The notes under the pieces were generated by a model that saw only the letters and a list, made by a program, of their open reading frames with translations, searched no databases and was not told the DNA's origin. Below, piece after piece: positions 59,815 through 64,000 of a stretch of 64,000 nucleotides of DNA. A program made the translations under genes and the position numbers. Source of the stretch: Terebella lapidaria (taxonomy: Eukaryota; Annelida; Polychaeta; Terebellida; Terebellidae); contig OX424570.1 in the NCBI GenBank assembly GCA_949152475.1, positions 14,938,694 through 15,002,693 of the forward strand, read 5' to 3'. The first letter of the stretch is position 1; each line of letters begins with the position of its first letter.

Positions 59815-62800
59815 TCACTTCAACAGATTGGTCACATACAGCATGATGTTGACCAAGATGGTGACTCGCCCACCGTGGAAAGCCGACGCCCTGTTACCCA
59901 TTCCGTCATCACCATCACGCCCGTCATCACCATCCCGTCCGTCATCATCACCGAAATCTGTCCCCCCGTTACATAGGTCGGTGTTGCAAATGCACACGAA
60001 GGATTGAATACCGTCAACAGATTCGGACTGACAACCAAGAGGTAAACCTGCATCATTTCTCATTGCTGTCCTGGCAAAGGTCCATGATCCATCTGATAAA
60101 AAAAACAAACAAACAAATTGGCAATTCGAACGATCACAACCCCTCCACCCACCCCCGATGTAATCGTCTTCCAGGCATCTCTTCCGATCAAATATCACTT
60201 ATTAGTAATAATATTAGATAATTTATACAAATTAAAATACACTTGAACTTCGTACGTACATTGTACGAGTGTTTGTGCACGAAAGTACGGAAGCGCATTT
60301 AGGACATTGAAGTAATGTATATTCTGCCCGTGCAAAATATTTATTCGCCCGGGCAGTTTAAAGCTATAATCACTTTTAGAATTGACAAAATTTATTCATT
60401 CTGCGACAGCTTTATTTTGTCTATAAAATGAGACATTGTACAAATTTGGTTCTGAAAATGTGTACTACGTGCCTAAATAGAGTTTCCTAATCAAGAGTTG
60501 CATCATTTTTTTCCTAAGGCCACACCAAATTGTAAAGTTGGTCTATAGATTTTCCCCAAAAATTTTCTATACGGAGGAGATTTTTTTTTTTTTTACAAGT
60601 AAATTTTTTCATCTATGGAATTTTGACCAAAATTTTCTATACGGAGAATTTTTTTTTTTTACAATTAAATATTTCTTCTATGGATTTTCGACAGTAATTT
60701 TCTGTACGCGGGAAATTTTCTTACAAAATAAAGTTTTTCTTAACAGACTTTCGACTAATATTTTCTATGCGGAGGGTATTTTGGTCAAATGTTCCCACTC
60801 AGATTGTTATTACAGGTATCACATGTGGATCCAAAAGTTTTTACTAGGAATTTTACATACACATCTTAGCGCACACGTTGTTCAACTCGTATCAACAAAG
60901 AATGAAACAATTATGTGCAAGAGATACTAGTACACACTATATTATGGCCTCTATATGCACCAAAATGAATGTACATGAGTGGTCCCTGTAAGATAAGACC
61001 TCAACGTTTGCAGAGAAAATGAGGTCTTATCTCACCATGCTTACAGGAAGTCTTATTTCACAGGTTCATCTACATGTCTATAGGGACCACTGTAATTAAT
61101 ATAATCAGGTAGGACACATATTGTTAACATAGAGATCTCAATAGGTGAGAAATATGGAGAAAGATGTAAGTATTGGTATTATTAAATGTTTTGGGATTAG
61201 AAAGTACCATTACACATATTTAATACCAAGAATAGTACAATTCCCTAGAAAAGAACCTGCTTAGTACCATATTTTTTCTGAATTTTATATAGAAAAGCTT
61301 TGCTCGTTAACAATTCAAGATGAAATACATGTGGCGGCGGTGAAATTAAAAAAAAAAATTTGATATCGTGGAAATTCGTAGCGGCGATTTTTTTTATAAA
61401 AAAGTGAAACTCGATTTTTTATAGGCGGCGATTCCATAGACCAACTTTGCCATTTGTTGTGGCCTAAAAGCCGCCCGCCTTTTGGGCGAGTTCTGTACAG
61501 TCTGATGACGTCATTGGTATTTGTCTAGATATTGTGGCAACCGGCAATGTAGGCAGGCCGATCATTCTCTATCCACTGTTTTCGTGCACGATCAACGGCA
61601 ATTTTCTGAGTATCTGTTGTCGATCTGTGCATATTTCCTATAAATTCCCGACTATCTCGAAATGTACTTTCAAGTTTGCATGACAAAACAGAATGCTAAA
61701 TTTGGCTGATTTTAAAAGTGATTCCAACTTTAATATTCTGCCCGAGCAAAATACTAATTTGCTCTGGCAATATAATATTTCGCCCGGGTAAAATACTATT
61801 TCGCTGGGACAAAACATTAATGCTCCCAGACAATATAATATTCCGCCCGGGCAAAATATTAATATATATACAGACAGTATTACCTGGTTTTCCCAGTATG
61901 TGACCTGATATTTCCCCCAGATCCCGAGGCCTCGGGCTAATACTGGGGATCTCGGGCAAATATCAGGTCACAAACTGGAAATACCAGATAATATTGTTTA
62001 TGTGTAGCCCACTAATCCACCGGAACCAAGTAAAAGTTTGTTTGGGCGAAAATACTGATTCACTCTGGTGAACAAGCTTTTCGTTTGAACAAAATAAAAA
62101 TCACTTTGGTTCTGGTGAATTAAATATACTACCCAGGCGGAATATTATATTGTCCGGGTGAACTGATATTTTGCCTCGGCAAAATATTAGATTGCCCGGA
62201 CGAATTACTATTTTGCCCGGGCGAATTCCTTTTTCTCTTTCCTGTCCTAAATGCGCTGTGATTTCGGGACTCGCATCGCAGTTCCACACATTTCACACGA
62301 AATGAACTGTTTTGGAGATCCACATCGAGCCAACACCAGTACTTTCATATTTCATAATCTGTCTAGCCACCTTAACAAGAAAATGCAGCTAACTGCGGGA
62401 GACGACATTAGAGCTCGAGCACATCATCAGCACCACGAGACCTGAATATATCTTACACCCCCCCCCCCCCCCCTTTAAAAAAAAGGAAATTGAAATATAT
62501 CATGTCCCACATGATTCCAATTCATTCCCGTATATTATGATGAAACACATAGGCCTACTTCAATCATATTCCTAATGAGTAAACATTTATTTTGAACTCA
62601 ATGAAACAGATACGCCTGATAAAATGATATTGAACCTCAATAAAATATCCTTAAAATATTGGAAACTATGAGGAATATCTGCATCTGATATCATGATATA
62701 GATAACACATGCATACTGAGCAAATTAAAAGACCAGTTTAAAATAAAAAGGTTTCGCAACCGAGCATGGAACACCTTGTCATGTGATAAAATATGTCCAA

Positions 62801-63473
62801 TTACGGTGAATGTAGTCGTGGTACCGTAGACGAAACGTTGTGTTTACTTCATTACGCCAAAGAAGGCCGCACGCAAGGTTACATGTACATGCATGCACAA
62901 AATGCTGCACAGAAAATTGTACGTTCCAAAGTACGCGTCATTGCGGTAAAATTTGCTTTGCATTCTGGGAACGTGAATTTCCATCGGCTCCGCCATTTTG
63001 ACGTTTTCCAGACGAGCTGACCATTTTTGCGTAATTTTCTCAAACCTAACACATCGATTTATGCATTATATATCTGTGGAATATTCAAAGCTTGCCATCA
63101 AATCGAGAGATTTTATGTCAAGGACGAAGAAAATACTCATTTGAAGTAGGTGTACAAAGGTTTACATGCGAAAACGGGCGTCGATAGGTTGGCATGAAAC
63201 CTCCATGAAAAAGTCAGCACATAGACATGTAGAGAGTTGGGGGCTTCGCCCCCAACGCTCTAATGTCAAAAACTTACCACCAGATAGAAAGTTGTCTTTG
63301 GTCTTAATGCAGTATTCGCCATCGATAACGAGGAGCCCATTTGGATAGAAAGGATCACCACATCCACTGTCAGTGTGTGACTCACAGTTGTAACATCTGA
63401 CTGCCCAGGCATTGGGCAAGAACGTGGGGCCCACAAACAGCAGGAGATAAACGGCGTTCATTGGCCGGATCAT
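59815..63473 (-). CDS. Ly6/uPAR-type, quiver/sleepless-like GPI-anchored protein, two coding exons, 157 aa
   Basis: Minus-strand coding exons 63,473-63,278 and 60,092-59,815 join at GGTG|GTAAGT ... TTATCAG|AT in phase 1, for 474 nt in all. The first in-frame ATG after an upstream stop is used. A signal peptide (about 1-24, MIRPMNAVYLLLFVGPTFLP then NAWA) precedes a three-finger domain opening VRCYNCESHTDSGCGDPFYPNG, the C-x2-C...C-x-DPF opening of invertebrate quiver/sleepless relatives. It closes VCICNTDLCN, the family's C-x-C-x4-CN end. Eight cysteines lie in the mature part (27, 30, 38, 55, 86, 99, 101, 106). An Asp/Gly repeat (DDDGRDGDDGRDG) and a hydrophobic end (VTILVNIMLYVTNLL) then suggest GPI attachment. 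Such proteins sit on the outer membrane and modulate channels, receptors or septate junctions. The exact partner is unknown. Confidence 0.85.
60362..61729. mobile_element. TTAA-flanked non-autonomous DNA element, copy 2, interrupted by a nested insertion
   Basis: TTAA at 60,358-60,361 and 61,730-61,733. Inverted ends read AGCTATAATCACTTTTA and AGTTGGAATCACTTTTA. The body matches 20,222-20,626. Without the 947-bp insertion and its target duplication it is about 418 bp long. It lies inside the intron of the Ly6-like gene and between units of the CCCGGGC minisatellite. Confidence 0.72.
60518..61464. mobile_element. Nested PIF/Harbinger-like MITE, 947 bp
   Basis: Imperfect inverted ends of about 32 bp begin GGCCACAMCAAAT and run into AAAGTTGGTCTAT. 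TAA flanks both sides (60,515-60,517 and 61,465-61,467), the 3-bp TWA target duplication typical of PIF/Harbinger. The left part (about 60,545-60,785) is a four-fold repeat of about 62 bp containing TTTTCTATACGGAG. No transposase frame. Confidence 0.68.
61735..62230. repeat. CCCGGGC minisatellite, inverted halves
   Basis: Units of about 22 bp (GCCCGGGCAAAATATTAATT type) run in one sense at 61,735-61,865 and mostly in the other at about 62,130-62,228. Single units also lie at about 60,322-60,356, left of the TTAA element, so the element inserted into the array. Each unit joins a GC palindrome to an AT-rich stretch. Confidence 0.65.
61875..61996. repeat. Large imperfect palindrome, about 120 bp
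   Basis: Arms of about 45-50 bp share TGACCTGATATTT / AAATATCAGGTCA and flanking CTGGNNNT blocks around a GAGGCCTC centre. It lies within the CCCGGGC array in the Ly6 intron. Confidence 0.8.
62376..63267 (-). mobile_element. 0.9-kb hairpin-ended repeat, copy Y
   Basis: Inverted copy of 50,962-51,882, 892 bp long. The hairpin (here 13 of 14 stem pairs) lies at about 63,231-63,261. The element ends nine bases inside the intron from the splice donor of the Ly6-like gene (GT at 63,277-63,276). A C16 run at about 62,459-62,474 corresponds to the G run of copy X. Confidence 0.72.
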
Positions 63474-63508
63474 CTTCACCAACACTTGAATGGATCAGGG
63501 CAGGTTTC
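63474..63508 (-). other. 5' UTR part of the Ly6-like exon 1, with a leader-intron acceptor
   Basis: On the minus strand TTTGTTTATTCAG|G is a strong splice acceptor 35 bases before the ATG. It suggests an upstream non-coding leader exon outside the visible coding part. The in-frame TGA just upstream of the ATG supports the chosen start. Confidence 0.6.
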
Positions 63509-63519
63509 CTGAATAAACA

Positions 63520-64000
63520 AATCCATTAAAAATCATTAATTCATTCATTATAGTAGACTACTGTTACATCGAAAGAGATCGAAATCTGAATTGGCACACA
63601 TGTGGAATAATATAAACCCAACCGAACGATTGAATATGATATAGGAAGTCACAGTGACGTTTTTGAAGTTTTAATCTGTATAACATAGCCTACAATATGA
63701 ATCGGTGGACAATGACCCAACAAAATGTGACATTGGTTATTTACATCAATATTTCACTTCCCGCAATTATAGTTTGAATATAAAGTAAGTTGGGGAAAAT
63801 ACTATATATATATTTATGTATTTTATTATGGCCCTGAAATCAATATATGATATTCGGCTTACCTCTAGTATGACGTATTAATATTTCAAGACGTCGGGAT
63901 GGGTCATGCACATCAAGTTGTGATATATTCAAAAGTGGTTTTTTGCATGCTCAGTTACATTTATAGGGGCTGACGGGTAGGTCGTACTTTGATTGGAGCA
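63520..64000. other. Upstream flank of the Ly6-like gene, nothing recognised
   Basis: AT-rich. A leader exon and promoter may lie here or beyond the window, but no TATA box or other gene signal is convincing. Confidence 0.4.

Overview
The window reads as nuclear DNA of a marine-type invertebrate animal. It is about two-thirds A+T, rich in many unrelated repeat families, and holds two intron-containing host genes of animal-only families: a secreted fibrinogen-related-domain protein and a GPI-anchored Ly6/quiver-like protein. Nothing in the sequence fixes the phylum; a lophotrochozoan or an invertebrate deuterostome would both fit.

Region 1 (1-10,907) is a strikingly GC-rich, young Ty3/gypsy-type LTR element whose 5' end lies left of the window. 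It has a tRNA-Leu primer site, a gag region with two zinc knuckles, an integrase region present twice through a 2,035-bp tandem duplication, and then two extra genes, each with two C2H2 zinc fingers. Each extra gene has its own CCAAT / E-box / TATAAAAG promoter resembling the promoter in the LTR itself. The element is broken as a retroelement, but the two zinc-finger genes look whole. This gene-plus-promoter cargo is the best candidate here for an undescribed system.

Region 2 (about 10.9-17.4 kb) is AT-rich intergenic DNA with fold-back minisatellites, a short tandem array and the 3' end of a LINE on the minus strand.

Region 3 (17,446-19,504, minus) is a complete six-exon gene for a 292-residue secreted FReD protein. 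All splice phases and the polyadenylation signal agree.

Region 4 (about 19.6-28.6 kb) holds a TTAA-flanked DNA element, palindromic arrays, a 173-bp fold-back element with a 7-bp target duplication, and a 3.4-kb repeat complex. The complex contains a roughly 135-bp tandem array in which nuclear-receptor half sites (TCAAGGTCA and perfect AGGTCA DR1 pairs) recur unit after unit.

Region 5 (about 29.7-57 kb) has no recognisable gene. It is a colinear series of diverged copies of one roughly 6-kb unit, the last duplication being almost identical (35,074-41,282 and 41,283-47,536). Later arrivals are inserted in it: a TTAA-flanked THAP/Kolobok-like transposon, a 0.9-kb hairpin-ended repeat and a tRNA-derived SINE.

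Region 6 (59,815-63,508, minus) is the Ly6/quiver-like gene. Its single coding intron is packed with mobile DNA: a TTAA element carrying a nested Harbinger-like element, a CCCGGGC minisatellite with a large palindrome, and a second, inverted copy of the 0.9-kb repeat ending only nine bases from the splice donor. The two host genes have no visible functional link beyond both encoding secreted or surface proteins.
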